From Pseudanabaena minima (lineage in GTDB: Bacteria > Cyanobacteriota > Cyanobacteriia > Pseudanabaenales > Pseudanabaenaceae): a stretch of 64,000 bases of DNA. Shown here one piece after another: positions 1 to 8,138 of the stretch (positions within the stretch are counted from its first letter, which is position 1; the number at the start of each line of letters is the position of its first letter). The position numbers and the translations under genes are program-made. Below the pieces are notes generated by a model. It was given only the letters and a program-made list of their open reading frames with translations, had not been told where the DNA came from and did no database searches. Location of the stretch: NCBI RefSeq assembly GCF_051131155.1, contig NZ_CP159508.1, positions 744,001 to 808,000 of the forward strand, in the 5' to 3' direction.

Positions 1-1
1 A

Positions 2-400
2 CTGCATCGAGTTTTACAAATTTTTTGGGCAATTGGCGCGATCGCTTCGGTAGGTGTAGCACTTTATTTCCCCGAACCTTTGGCGATCACTGTTTATGAG
101 TATCCAATTGCACTGATTGGTGTTGGCTTTAGTTTTGCAGCCCTAACAGGCATTTTTTTTAAAGAGACTTTTTGTTTTAATCGCTTTGAAACTAAGTTTT
201 TAGTGCCTTTAGTACCTGTGCTAATTCTGGGGCATTTAGTGGATTTTTTAGCTGTGGCGATCGAGCAAGGTTTCTTAGCTGCTTGGGCGGTTTTATTTAT
301 GATCTTTGCGATTCGTAAAGCAACTCAAGAAATCCCCTCAGACATTGGTGATAAGTCAGTATTTGCCTATCTTAAAGCTCAAAAGCAACAAGCAGTTTAA
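2..400 (+). CDS. DUF2301-like integral membrane protein, 5' end outside the window
   Basis: The reading frame is open from base 2 and ends with TAA at 398-400, so the true start lies upstream of the window. The visible 132 codons are strongly hydrophobic, with about four membrane-spanning stretches and a short polar tail rich in Lys and Gln. The pattern resembles the conserved cyanobacterial DUF2301 membrane proteins, whose function is unknown. That family name is from memory of its general look and is moderately certain. A TTG at 80 could be taken as a start, but the frame continues upstream with the same membrane-protein character, so I treat this as a partial gene. Confidence 0.7.
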   Translation: MHRVLQIFWAIGAIASVGVALYFPEPLAITVYEYPIALIGVGFSFAALTGIFFKETFCFNRFETKFLVPLVPVLILGHLVDFLAVAIEQGFLAAWAVLFMIFAIRKATQEIPSDIGDKSVFAYLKAQKQQAV

Positions 401-451
401 TGCAGAGTTTTTAATCAGCGAATCGAGTCAACCTGCATAGTGGGAAACAAA

Positions 452-1147
452 ATGAATAAAGCCTTTACTTCTCAGGCGGATGAATGGACAGAGTCGATCG
501 CCACAGTGCAAAAGCGCTACGATCGCGAATATCGTAATGAGGCTTTTGATTTGCCTGAAGAGGTAGAGTCGATGCCACTGTTTCGAGAATGGGTGAGTCA
601 TACTCTGGCTAGCAAAATTGCTTCGCCGTTTTGGGAACTTGCCCAATTTCAAAAAAATCAGCGTTGTTTAGATATTGGCTGTGGAGTCAGCTTTCTAATT
701 TATCCTTGGCGCGACTGGGAGGTATTTTTTTACGGGCAAGAAATAAGTTTTGTAGCCAAAGAAGCTCTTAACTCAAGAGGTTCACAGCTTAACTCCAAGT
801 TGTTTAAGGGCGTTCAGCTTGGGGCAGCACACAAGCTAAGTTATGAAAATGGATTTTTCGATCGCGTGATTGCTACAGGTTTTAGTTGTTATTATCCCAT
901 TGAATACTGGAAGCTAGTTTTGCGTGAAGCAAAGCGGGTATTAAAACCCAATGGAGTGCTAATTTTTGATACGATCGCCCCTGATTTAGAATTTGCGGAA
1001 AATTGGGCAATTTTAGAAACCTATTTAGGCTCAGAGGTATTTCTCACACCGCTTAGTGAGATTACCGAGCTGGTGCAGTCAATGGGTGGCAAGATTACTG
1101 CCAAAAAAGATGGGTTGCTATTTTGTATGTATCGCGTTCAGTGGTAA
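452..1147 (+). CDS. class I SAM-dependent methyltransferase
   Basis: About 231 residues. Motif I of the Rossmann methyltransferase fold is visible as LDIGCG near residue 75, followed by the typical acidic and hydrophobic strands and a late VLKPNGVLIF strand, as in methyltransferases of the Methyltransf_11 type. The substrate cannot be told from sequence. A GTG at 440 is in frame, but I prefer ATG 452, which gives an ordinary N-terminus. It follows the membrane-protein gene by about 50 bases on the same strand and could be co-transcribed. A hairpin directly after the stop (1149-1183) probably ends the transcript. Confidence 0.8.
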   Translation: MNKAFTSQADEWTESIATVQKRYDREYRNEAFDLPEEVESMPLFREWVSHTLASKIASPFWELAQFQKNQRCLDIGCGVSFLIYPWRDWEVFFYGQEISFVAKEALNSRGSQLNSKLFKGVQLGAAHKLSYENGFFDRVIATGFSCYYPIEYWKLVLREAKRVLKPNGVLIFDTIAPDLEFAENWAILETYLGSEVFLTPLSEITELVQSMGGKITAKKDGLLFCMYRVQW

Positions 1148-1148
1148 T

Positions 1149-1183
1149 TTGTTGAGAGCGGCGCAATGCGCCACTCTCAACAA
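1149..1183. repeat. triloop hairpin, loop AAT
   Basis: 16-bp arms with one mismatch around the centre GCGC-AAT-GCGC, immediately after the methyltransferase stop. Possible terminator and member of the GC-N3-GC hairpin family. Confidence 0.75.
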
Positions 1184-1200
1184 GTATTTGGTTTTTATTT

Positions 1201-1488
1201 ATGTCTGACAATTCTCAAACAACTGGTGCTGATGCGATTGACGTAGCGATCGCGAAGGGCATCGATTTTGATGGCACACCCATTGATCCTAAAAAACTTG
1301 ATCTCTATAGCAGCGTTATGGCGCTTGAAGCAGGTCGTCAGCGCAGTGGCGTAACCAATACCATGCGATCGCGCATTGTCCGTATTGGCGCAAAGCATAT
1401 TCCTCAAGAGGAACTCAATCAAAAATTATTGGATGCAGGCTTTGCCCCATTGAAGGAAAAAGATATTGCTTATTTTTATAACAAATAA
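1201..1488 (+). CDS. small conserved cyanobacterial protein, DUF4090-like
   Basis: 95 residues, soluble, with no signal peptide or membrane segment. The central block EAGRQRSGVTNTMRSRIVR is the recognisable conserved core, and a C-terminal segment around GFAPLK follows. I recall this pattern as a cyanobacteria-restricted family annotated DUF4090, with no known function. The family label is moderately sure, and that the gene is real is very likely. It starts at ATG 1201, 17 bases after the hairpin at 1149-1183, and is closed by a second hairpin at 1493-1523. Confidence 0.75.
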   Translation: MSDNSQTTGADAIDVAIAKGIDFDGTPIDPKKLDLYSSVMALEAGRQRSGVTNTMRSRIVRIGAKHIPQEELNQKLLDAGFAPLKEKDIAYFYNK

Positions 1489-1492
1489 CTTT

Positions 1493-1523
1493 TAGAAAGG
1501 GTTCGCTTCGCGAACCTTTTCTA
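1493..1523. repeat. triloop hairpin, loop TTC
   Basis: 14-bp arms with one mismatch around CGC-TTC-GCG, starting 5 bases after the DUF4090-like gene. Probable transcript end. Confidence 0.75.
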
Positions 1524-1595
1524 GTATCTACCGCCTTTTGGCGTATTTAACTAAAATTTTGGGCATAATTTCTGATACGCAACCTTGCAATCAAA

Positions 1596-2105
1596 ATGTT
1601 TAAGTATTGGCAAACTATATCTACCGCTTTAGTCACCACTTTATGTTTAACGGGACTGGGCGGCTCGATTAACTTAATTAATTTAGATATTGCGATCGCG
1701 CAAACATCATCTCGCTCTGTACGCACTCAAGACATTGAACGTCTAAGGCGTTCTGGACGGCGCTGGATTGAAATTCGTTTGCGTAGTCAGAGACTATTGG
1801 CATGGCAGGGAAATCGACTTGTTTATGCAGTGGTCGTCTCCACTGGCAAAAGCGCTACGCCCACCCCTACAGGTATTTTTAACGTTCAGACTAAATACCC
1901 TACGGCAAGAATGCAGGGAGAGGACTACAACGTGCCTGATGTACCTCATGTGATGTACTACAGTGGCAACTATGCCATTCATGGGGCATATTGGCATCGT
2001 AGCTTTGGGATTCCGATCAGTCATGGTTGTACTAATGTTGCACCCGATCATGCTGCTTGGCTTTACCAATGGGCTTCTGTGGGTACACCTGTAGTTGTGC
2101 GTTAG
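1596..2105 (+). CDS. secreted L,D-transpeptidase (YkuD fold)
   Basis: 169 residues. Residues 1-36 form a signal peptide with a hydrophobic stretch and an Ala-rich cleavage region before QTSS. The YkuD catalytic signature is complete: His129 in AIHG, then SHGCTNV with His143 and nucleophile Cys145. Such enzymes cross-link peptidoglycan stem peptides (3-3 links) or attach proteins to the wall, working in the periplasm. At 169 residues it is a minimal catalytic domain with no visible LysM or SH3 anchoring module. It is a single gene flanked by hairpin-rich spacers on both sides. Confidence 0.88.
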   Translation: MFKYWQTISTALVTTLCLTGLGGSINLINLDIAIAQTSSRSVRTQDIERLRRSGRRWIEIRLRSQRLLAWQGNRLVYAVVVSTGKSATPTPTGIFNVQTKYPTARMQGEDYNVPDVPHVMYYSGNYAIHGAYWHRSFGIPISHGCTNVAPDHAAWLYQWASVGTPVVVR

Positions 2106-2147
2106 CAAACAAAAAAAGGGTAGTCCTAAAAAGGAAAGGATTTATAT

Positions 2148-2186
2148 GGTAAGGATGGGCGGCGCGAAGCGCCGCCCATCCTTACC
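2148..2186. repeat. triloop hairpin, loop GAA
   Basis: Perfect 18-bp arms around GCGC-GAA-GCGC. It lies 4 bases from the next hairpin, between the L,D-transpeptidase and psaE. Confidence 0.85.
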
Positions 2187-2190
2187 TATC

Positions 2191-2252
2191 TAGCACTACC
2201 CAAAAAAAAGTACCGCCCGCTTCGCGGGCGGTACTTTTTTTGGGTAGTGCTA
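2191..2252. repeat. long triloop hairpin, loop TTC
   Basis: Arms of 30 and 29 bases differing only by one A/T in a homopolymer run, around CGC-TTC-GCG. The inner T run could serve as a terminator tract, but the pairing continues beyond it, unlike an ordinary Rho-independent terminator. Confidence 0.85.
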
Positions 2253-2368
2253 AATAAAACTTAACGAGCTAGAAATAGACAGAGGCGATCGCCTCACAGT
2301 AACCTAGAGACGGTATCTGTAATCATTTTATTTTTCACATTACAGTCTTTAGGAATAAGGATAAAACT

Positions 2369-2560
2369 ATGGCAGTTGCACGTGGTTCTAAGGTTCGCAT
2401 TTTGCGTAAAGAGTCCTACTGGTATCGCGAAGTCGGTACTGTGGCTTCCGTTGATAAGAGCGGCATCATTTACCCAGTGATCGTTCGCTTCGACAGCGTT
2501 AACTACTCCAACATCGCAACCAACAACTTTGCGATCGATGAAGTCGAAGAAGTCGCCTAG
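2369..2560 (+). CDS. psaE: photosystem I reaction centre subunit IV
   Basis: 63 residues, the usual length. The sequence matches PsaE closely: an N-terminal RGSKVRILRKESYW block, the GTVASVD strand, then VVRFDSVNY-type and TNNFA segments. PsaE is an SH3-like stromal subunit of photosystem I that helps dock ferredoxin and supports cyclic electron flow. The start ATG 2369 is preceded by an AAGGA element about 9 bases upstream. The gene stands alone between hairpins 2191-2252 and 2575-2613, the second of which runs into T residues and is a good terminator. Confidence 0.97.
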   Translation: MAVARGSKVRILRKESYWYREVGTVASVDKSGIIYPVIVRFDSVNYSNIATNNFAIDEVEEVA

Positions 2561-2574
2561 ATTCTTCAAAACCT

Positions 2575-2613
2575 AAAAATGAGAAGGGGCGCATTGCGCC
2601 CCTTCTCATTTTT
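2575..2613 (+). terminator. psaE terminator, triloop hairpin with loop ATT
   Basis: Perfect 18-bp arms around GCGC-ATT-GCGC followed by T residues, 15 bases after the psaE stop. It also fits the GC-N3-GC hairpin family. Confidence 0.8.
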
Positions 2614-2634
2614 TACAGCAATTACCGAACAAAC

Positions 2635-2693
2635 AAACCAAGAAATTTTTTGAAAGTATTGCTTCGCAGTACTTTCAAAAAATTTCTTGGTTT
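2635..2693. repeat. long triloop hairpin, loop TTC
   Basis: 28-bp nearly perfect arms around GC-TTC-GC, ending about 70 bases before the mutM start. It sits upstream of a gene rather than only after one, so termination alone does not explain it. Confidence 0.85.
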
Positions 2694-2761
2694 GGATTTG
2701 ATTGCAAAGCGCTGTAGATTTTAGTAATTTTTTTAGTTTGAGCGTAAAGCGTTACATAATA

Positions 2762-3631
2762 ATGCCCGAATTACCAGAAGTTGAGACGGTTCGTATCGGT
2801 TTAAATGAAAATACGTTAGGTTGGCAGATTGAGGGGGGTGAGGTACTACTACCCCGTGCGATCGCCTATCCTGAGCAGCCACAGGCTTTTTTAGAGGCTC
2901 TAATTGGGGCAGAGTTTACTAAGTGGCAACGACGGGGCAAATATTTAATCGCACAGCTTTCACAGGGTAATCAATTGGGTGTGCATTTACGGATGACGGG
3001 GAGTTTGCTTTGGTGCGATTGCGATACGGCTGTAGGTAAGCATACAAGGGTGAGGCTATTTTTAAAGGAAAAGGGAAAAGAAAAAAAAGGAAAAAAGGGA
3101 GGATTGAAGGAGTTAAGGTTTGATGATCAGCGAACCTTTGGCAAACTTTGGTGGGTTCCATCTGATCAAGAAACGGAATCGATTATGACGGGTTTGCAGA
3201 AGTTAGGTTTGGAACCTTTTGACTCTGAGTTTACCCCAGAGCATTTGGGGGCAAAGCTTAGTCGTAGTGGTCGCCCAATTAAGACTGTATTACTCGATCA
3301 GGAGACTGTTGCAGGGATTGGGAATATTTATGCTGACGAATCTTTATTCCTCGGTAAAATCCATCCTCAAAAAGCAGCAAATTCTCTCAATTCAGAACAG
3401 ATCAAGGCTCTACACCAAGGAATTATTCGCTCTCTTAGTGATGGTATTGCCAAAGGTGGAACAACTTTTAGTTCTTTTCAAAATGTGGCTGGTTTGAAAG
3501 GAAACTACATTGATACGGCTTGGGTATTTCGGCGCACAGGACAGCCTTGTAATGTCTGTGGCACAGTAATTTCACGAATTAAGCTTGGCGGGAGATCGAC
3601 GCACTTTTGCTCTAACTGTCAGAGTTTGTAG
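2762..3631 (+). CDS. mutM: formamidopyrimidine-DNA glycosylase
   Basis: 289 residues. It starts at ATG 2762 because the enzyme needs Pro as residue 2 after Met removal, and this start gives MPELPEVETV. Pro2 and Glu3 are the catalytic pair, and Lys60 in RRGKYL matches the conserved active-site lysine. The C-terminal zinc finger has CNVC and CSNC pairs with the DNA-binding Arg in KLGGRSTHF. The enzyme removes 8-oxoguanine and related lesions. An unusual Lys/Gly/Glu-rich insertion near residues 105-120 is encoded by a purine-only A/G tract at 3066-3105 that looks like a slippage product. The stop codon overlaps a HIP1 octamer. Confidence 0.95.
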   Translation: MPELPEVETVRIGLNENTLGWQIEGGEVLLPRAIAYPEQPQAFLEALIGAEFTKWQRRGKYLIAQLSQGNQLGVHLRMTGSLLWCDCDTAVGKHTRVRLFLKEKGKEKKGKKGGLKELRFDDQRTFGKLWWVPSDQETESIMTGLQKLGLEPFDSEFTPEHLGAKLSRSGRPIKTVLLDQETVAGIGNIYADESLFLGKIHPQKAANSLNSEQIKALHQGIIRSLSDGIAKGGTTFSSFQNVAGLKGNYIDTAWVFRRTGQPCNVCGTVISRIKLGGRSTHFCSNCQSL

Positions 3632-3768
3632 CGATCGCATTTCATCTCAAATTAAACAGCGATCGCCCCCTTTCCCCAAACCGCTGATCACAACTCATCT
3701 CAAACCAAACAACGATCGCCTATTTTGTCAGTCACACCAAATATTTAAAGCGATCGCCACCACATTAC
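3632..3768. repeat. HIP1-spaced intergenic repeat, copy 1
   Basis: Non-coding tract in which GCGATCGC or near-HIP1 words alternate with the phrases CATCTCAAA-CAAAC and CACCAAATATTTAAA. The same phrases recur at 4769-4858, 5511-5680 and partly at 21826-21897, so this is a dispersed, partly tandem repeat. Confidence 0.65.
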
Positions 3769-4683
3769 TTATTGATGATTGTTAATATTTTCGAGCCAAT
3801 TGTTTAAATCTTCTAAACTTTCTAAATCAAACAAGACCTCACTCAAGGCATCTAGTTGTTCTTGCTCTAGCTGGGGGAACAGAACTTTAATTTCATCGGG
3901 TATGGTTCCTAGTTTGCGAGAAAGCTGTTTTAGCAAAAGCGATCGCATACCTTCTTCTCTTGCTGTTTCTATAACACCTTTCATGTCTCGATAGTACTTT
4001 AAGCTGTTTTCATAAGTATCTCTTTCCTCTTGAGAAAAGTTCGTTATCTGTGCGACTTCAAATAATTGAATAAATACATTTTCTTGCAAAGGCAAAGGTG
4101 GTTCTTCTAAGTCGGGTAGATGTTTGAGTAAAAATAGCCACTTGTCAAAATGGTCTTTTAATTGATCAATCGTTTTCTTAAACTTTGGTAATTCTACATA
4201 AATAAATTTCAACTTTTCATAAAAAACCTTGCTATCTTGATCTTTTAACTCAACGATATGCACGAAAGTATCATCGTTTTTATCTTCATCAAAAACAAAA
4301 TCTAAAATGCCGATGGTATAAACAGGCATAAGCTTGTAGTTCCAATCTCCTTTTTCTGCTTGTTCTTGGATGGGAAAAGAGGCGTAGTAAATGCTGCGAT
4401 CTTTAAAGTAGTTATGTTTGGCTTTCTGCATTTCGACAATGAATTTTTCGCCTTTTTCGCTTTGGCAGTAAAGATCGAAGATGGCTTTACGATCGCTTGG
4501 GCTATTGCCAAGACTTTCGGTACTGCGGTAAGTGAGATCTTTGACTCGATGTTGGGGTGGCAATATTACATTAAGGAAGTCAATCAATAGGTTTTTATTT
4601 GGCTCTGTTCCAAATAGTCGCTTGAAGCCAAAGTCTGTGAGTGGATTGATATAGCGATCGCCACTAAGACGAGGATAAAACAT
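3769..4683 (-). CDS. Rpn-family PD-(D/E)XK nuclease (transposase-like)
   Basis: 304 residues. The N-terminal INPLTDFGFKRLFG and the core with a FDLYCQSEKG strand followed by FIVEMQ carry the Asp and Glu-x-Gln of the PD-(D/E)XK active site, as in the Rpn/PDDEXK_2 family (TIGR01784-like). Members include E. coli RpnA, which promotes RecA-independent recombination and cuts DNA. They are common and often multi-copy in cyanobacteria. The C-terminal part is acidic and coiled, usual for the family. The gene stands alone, bordered on both sides by HIP1-spaced repeats. There is no sign of terminal repeats, so I would not call it an active transposon. Confidence 0.85.
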   Translation of the reverse strand: MFYPRLSGDRYINPLTDFGFKRLFGTEPNKNLLIDFLNVILPPQHRVKDLTYRSTESLGNSPSDRKAIFDLYCQSEKGEKFIVEMQKAKHNYFKDRSIYYASFPIQEQAEKGDWNYKLMPVYTIGILDFVFDEDKNDDTFVHIVELKDQDSKVFYEKLKFIYVELPKFKKTIDQLKDHFDKWLFLLKHLPDLEEPPLPLQENVFIQLFEVAQITNFSQEERDTYENSLKYYRDMKGVIETAREEGMRSLLLKQLSRKLGTIPDEIKVLFPQLEQEQLDALSEVLFDLESLEDLNNWLENINNHQ

Positions 4684-4768
4684 AGTGTTTCTACTTAACT
4701 ATTTATTTACGGGAACTATGGTTTAAGACTATTTATAAATCGATTCTAACAGATCCCAAAACTCGTGC

Positions 4769-4858
4769 TCGCCCTCTCATTCCACAAACCAACGATCGCA
4801 AATCACCTCACCTCAAACAGCGATCGTCTCGGCTATAAAAAACATTTAAACTCAGATC
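4769..4858. repeat. HIP1-spaced intergenic repeat, copy 2 (partial)
   Basis: Shares the words CATTCCACAAACCAACGATCG and CCTCAAACAGCGATCG with the copy at 5511-5680. It is a degenerate copy lying between the DUF4926 gene and the Rpn-type nuclease gene. Confidence 0.6.
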
Positions 4859-5105
4859 ATGCTGTAACTAATTGAGGTTTTGGATTAGGTAATGCTGGCT
4901 CGAAACGGAGGATCATAAATTCTTCTGGAGTTAATCCTAGAGATTCGTATGTGCGACCATTGCGATCGCTAAATTCGACTTCAAAGGCTTGACCATTGGC
5001 AAGTATCTCAACAACTGTACCAACCTGTCCGCGCCATAAATTATCTTGGGGAAGATCGATAGTTAGAGCCACGACATCTAGAAGTTTTACTGAACTTGTT
5101 AACAT
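4857..5105 (-). CDS. DUF4926-like small protein
   Basis: 82 residues from the preferred ATG at 5105, which has GGAG about 10 bases upstream. A TTG at 5120 would add five residues. The fold looks like a small beta barrel, with LLDVVALTIDLP, GQVGTVVEI and FEVEFSDRNG strands, as in DUF4926 proteins. Its start lies 18 bases downstream of the DUF6883-like gene stop, so the two form an operon. This gene order is common in cyanobacteria. Whether they act as a toxin-antitoxin-like pair is not established. Confidence 0.75.
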   Translation of the reverse strand: MLTSSVKLLDVVALTIDLPQDNLWRGQVGTVVEILANGQAFEVEFSDRNGRTYESLGLTPEEFMILRFEPALPNPKPQLVTA

Positions 5106-5123
5106 ATTTATCAGCTCCAATGA

Positions 5124-5456
5124 CTATAGAGGGTAGCAAGTCGTTAGTTTTGGAATATTTGAACTATGTTCAATAATCCATCCGCTCCGCAGGGTTGCAT
5201 TTCTATTTTGCCATGTAATCTCAAAATCCACTGTGTATCGTTGCCCAAATCTGTCAGATCTGCCTAATTTAGCTTCATGGGTTTTGATAATCTCTAGCAG
5301 AATCAGCCTTAATTCTTCAGCATCTTCTGCTTTCATGCCAAGGATTGAGGAAAACAGTCTGGCTTTATGTTTACCGTCATCATGTTCTAGATTAAGACAG
5401 TAATCCCGTAATTTACGAATATCAACAATGGCGTTGTTGGGGTAGGGAATTAGCAT
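5124..5456 (-). CDS. DUF6883-like protein
   Basis: 110 residues. The pattern MLIPYPNNAIVDIRKLRDYCLN, then GKHKARLFSSILG, DAEELR and a C-terminal RSGWII...PKLTTCYPL matches the DUF6883 family as I recall it. The biochemical role is unknown. It is the first gene of a two-gene unit with the DUF4926-like gene. The conserved GKHKA block and the consistent pairing with a small partner suggest a two-component module, possibly of toxin-antitoxin type, but no catalytic motif is recognised. Confidence 0.75.
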   Translation of the reverse strand: MLIPYPNNAIVDIRKLRDYCLNLEHDDGKHKARLFSSILGMKAEDAEELRLILLEIIKTHEAKLGRSDRFGQRYTVDFEITWQNRNATLRSGWIIEHSSNIPKLTTCYPL

Positions 5457-5510
5457 ATCTAGCTATGACTGTAACAATCGTCTTTATTTTGCCATGTTTG
5501 ATTGTTTTAT

Positions 5511-5680
5511 AAATGCGATCGCCCCCTCAATCCACAATCCAATGATCGCAACTCACCTCAAATCAAACAGCGATCGCCTATTTTCTCAGACACACCAAAT
5601 GTTTAAAGCGATCGCACTCTCATTCCACAAACCAACGATCGCATCTCATCCCAAATCGCCTATTTTGGTTAGTCGATTCC
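5511..5680. repeat. HIP1-spaced intergenic repeat, copy 3 (two units)
   Basis: Two successive units of roughly 90 bases, each with GCGATCGC at the edge, a CCACAA-CCAA-GATCGCA-CTCA-C phrase and, in the first, CAGACACACCAAATGTTTAAA. Closely related to 3632-3768. The short open frames crossing it have repeat composition and are not genes. Confidence 0.65.
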
Positions 5681-5731
5681 ATTTTGGCTATCAAATCACC
5701 AAACCATTAAAAATAAATCTCTTTTACCTTT

Positions 5732-8083
5732 TTACCTTTTACTTGACACACTTGGCAATAGCAAACTCTCCTCAATCTCTTGTCTCGTCTCACGGCGCAC
5801 ATAACAGTCACTCTTCAGACACTCTACTAAAAGCTGATTCGCTTCGTAATACTGCTTCAACTTATCGCGTTGCTCCTTTGTAAGTTGCCAATCATGACCA
5901 ATATTGCGATGTTCGATTAATACTTGGCGAAACTCAGAAATCCATTCTTTCCCAGAAATTTTCCACCATTTCTTCCACTCTGCCTCATCTTGATTAGAGT
6001 CAGGCAAGCTATATTTTAAATCTTGCAAGTGTCTGTACAATGTATCACCAGCAATCTCCTTTACGAACTCGATAGCCTTGTTGAGGGCAAGATTAAAATA
6101 CTTATCAAAATTAAGGCTAAGGGCTAGATTTAGACCGAGATTAATGGCAAAATCCATTATTTTTTCGCAAGCAAGTTCAAGAGCTCGATCAATAGTTTTT
6201 TCTATGTCAAGAGCTTTCTCAAGAGAGTCAATAAGAGCAGGATCGAGGTTAAGAAAAAATTTATCATCTTGATAACGTTGAATAGCAAGGTTAGAATCGA
6301 TCTCTATGGTTGGATATAGGTTGAGGTTTATAGGGATAGTGAAGCAATAGGCACGAACGTCAAGAAGAGTGTATTCGGTTTCTAATGATCGCGATTTCTC
6401 ATCTGCCCATGCTAAAAATCCCTGTAATTTCTCATCATCTGCTAATAAACTATCAATCTTTCTCTTCATCAAAAGCAATAGATCATCTGCTTCCCTTGCC
6501 ATCCCGACTGACAGCAAAATCACCTCTCGCCAACGCTTGTCAGTAATATGAGTTACTAGATTTTGTAAGGCAGCTTCTAATTTGCTAGGGCTAGTGGATA
6601 CGACAATCTGTCGCGCCGCAAAGTATTCATGAAAGGTCAAATGGGAGAAAGAGTAAATCCCTCTAGCGCGTTCCACAAATAGCCCATGCTGTGCCTCTAT
6701 GGATTTTAATACAGCTTCGCTATCTAACTGCAACTCTTCATCATCGGTTTTCGCATTAGCAGTATTACGAATAAAGTCACAAATATAGTCCTCAAGCTGC
6801 CTTTGCTTCACGAAATAGTCGCCTCTCTCAAAGGCAGCCAAAGCAATTTGCGAGAGCATATCCTCCTTTTTCTGTACCGATAAATTCTGATAGACACTAT
6901 CTCGCCTAATCCTTCTTTTTGAGTCCCATTTCCGCAACAATGCATCCAATCCTTCCTTATAAAGTTCTGAACGATTTGCAGAGAATTTTCCCGACTCTTC
7001 AAAAGCTAAACATAACAAAGTCAGCAATAATGGGCTTGTTGCTAATTGTTGAACTCGATTATTTTGTTCAAGTTTTGCTAAAAAATCCTCGGATTTAATT
7101 TCTTTCTTACAGAACCAATTTCCAGAAAAAGTAGCAATCTGTCGCTCATCAAAATCTGCTATTTCTACGTCAGTAAACTGCTCAAAAGTGTATTCTTTCG
7201 TTGCTATTCGACAAGTCACCACTACCTTGCTTTCGCTATAGTTTCGCGCAAATTCTCGAATCTCACGCAATGCCCGATCATCATATTCAGCTCGAACTTC
7301 ATCTAATCCATCTAACAAAACCAAAGCCCTACCAGATTTTAAAATCGGTTCAACTTCGATATCCCATTGACTAAATTCTCCCGTCAAAAATTGCAGCAAA
7401 CTCGGACGATTTTCCCGATCCGCAAAATCCTTTAAAGTTACGAAAACAGGAATAAAATCCGTAAACGCTTTCCCACTAATACAGGACATCGCCAAGAATT
7501 TTAAAAACGTAGTTTTTCCTGCCCCTGGTTTACCCAAAATCATCAACTTGCTGTGATTCCTAACCGCTTCGATTCCCTCAACCCGCTTTTGTTTAATTCC
7601 TGATAATCCCCACCGATCAAACTCTTCAATTCCACATACAGCCCTTAATTCTTCAAGATCTTTTCTTTGATTGCGGGTTATCTTCTCCAAAATATTTACG
7701 TCCGTATAAATATCACTCAAAGCGACAGGTTGCTCCATATCCAAAACCCGCATCGTCCCGCACCGCTTCTGAATATCCCCCGCACATCTCTCCCGCGCCA
7801 GTTTCACTAATGCCTCAATGTCTATACTCTCACTCTCAGTCCCTTTTCCAGACTGCGATGGAAGTTGTCTAGATATTTCTTGCCAATTAATTTCCAGTTT
7901 TTCGCAGATTGTGACGAAGATTTGACGATCTACAGGTTTACCCGTGAAGAAATTGGAAATTGTAGAGCGTGACTGTACATCAACTAATTCCATTAGCTTC
8001 TCTTGCGTTAACTTCTTAGTAGTCAAAGCAATCTTTGCGATTTCGATGCCTGCTGCTGTTGCCTTTAAAGATCGATCGCCCAC
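5732..8083 (-). CDS. HTH-NACHT STAND NTPase, candidate antiphage sensor
   Basis: 783 residues from a GTG start. Residues 10-70 form an XRE-like helix-turn-helix. Residues 84-130 are a linker, then comes a NACHT NTPase with Walker A GKPGAGKTT (184-192), Walker B VLLDGLDE (255-262) and a winged-helix region with TFHEYFAARQ near 480. The C-terminal half has helical repeats rich in ALDI/ALEL and ends with a module around LLVECLKSDCYV and a final ESLLLP, a tail I recall from cyanobacterial NACHT proteins. Bacterial NACHT proteins can protect against phages; this one has no separate effector domain that I can see, so its output is unknown. It is flanked by HIP1-spaced repeats and a palindromic element. 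The family is clear; its role is inferred. Confidence 0.85.
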   Translation of the reverse strand: MGDRSLKATAAGIEIAKIALTTKKLTQEKLMELVDVQSRSTISNFFTGKPVDRQIFVTICEKLEINWQEISRQLPSQSGKGTESESIDIEALVKLARERCAGDIQKRCGTMRVLDMEQPVALSDIYTDVNILEKITRNQRKDLEELRAVCGIEEFDRWGLSGIKQKRVEGIEAVRNHSKLMILGKPGAGKTTFLKFLAMSCISGKAFTDFIPVFVTLKDFADRENRPSLLQFLTGEFSQWDIEVEPILKSGRALVLLDGLDEVRAEYDDRALREIREFARNYSESKVVVTCRIATKEYTFEQFTDVEIADFDERQIATFSGNWFCKKEIKSEDFLAKLEQNNRVQQLATSPLLLTLLCLAFEESGKFSANRSELYKEGLDALLRKWDSKRRIRRDSVYQNLSVQKKEDMLSQIALAAFERGDYFVKQRQLEDYICDFIRNTANAKTDDEELQLDSEAVLKSIEAQHGLFVERARGIYSFSHLTFHEYFAARQIVVSTSPSKLEAALQNLVTHITDKRWREVILLSVGMAREADDLLLLMKRKIDSLLADDEKLQGFLAWADEKSRSLETEYTLLDVRAYCFTIPINLNLYPTIEIDSNLAIQRYQDDKFFLNLDPALIDSLEKALDIEKTIDRALELACEKIMDFAINLGLNLALSLNFDKYFNLALNKAIEFVKEIAGDTLYRHLQDLKYSLPDSNQDEAEWKKWWKISGKEWISEFRQVLIEHRNIGHDWQLTKEQRDKLKQYYEANQLLVECLKSDCYVRRETRQEIEESLLLPSVSSKR

Positions 8084-8138
8084 AACCCAAAATCCTCACA
8101 AAACCTTACCAAATTTATTTTATCCAAATTAACCATTC

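Noticed and set aside
1149..2693. CRISPR array suggested by repeated palindromes
   Set aside because: The palindromes differ in sequence and spacing, so there is no constant repeat with regular spacers; no cas genes in the window.
5494..5883. 129-codon plus-strand frame
   Set aside because: Covers the HIP1 repeat and the antisense 3' end of the NACHT gene; repeat-derived composition.
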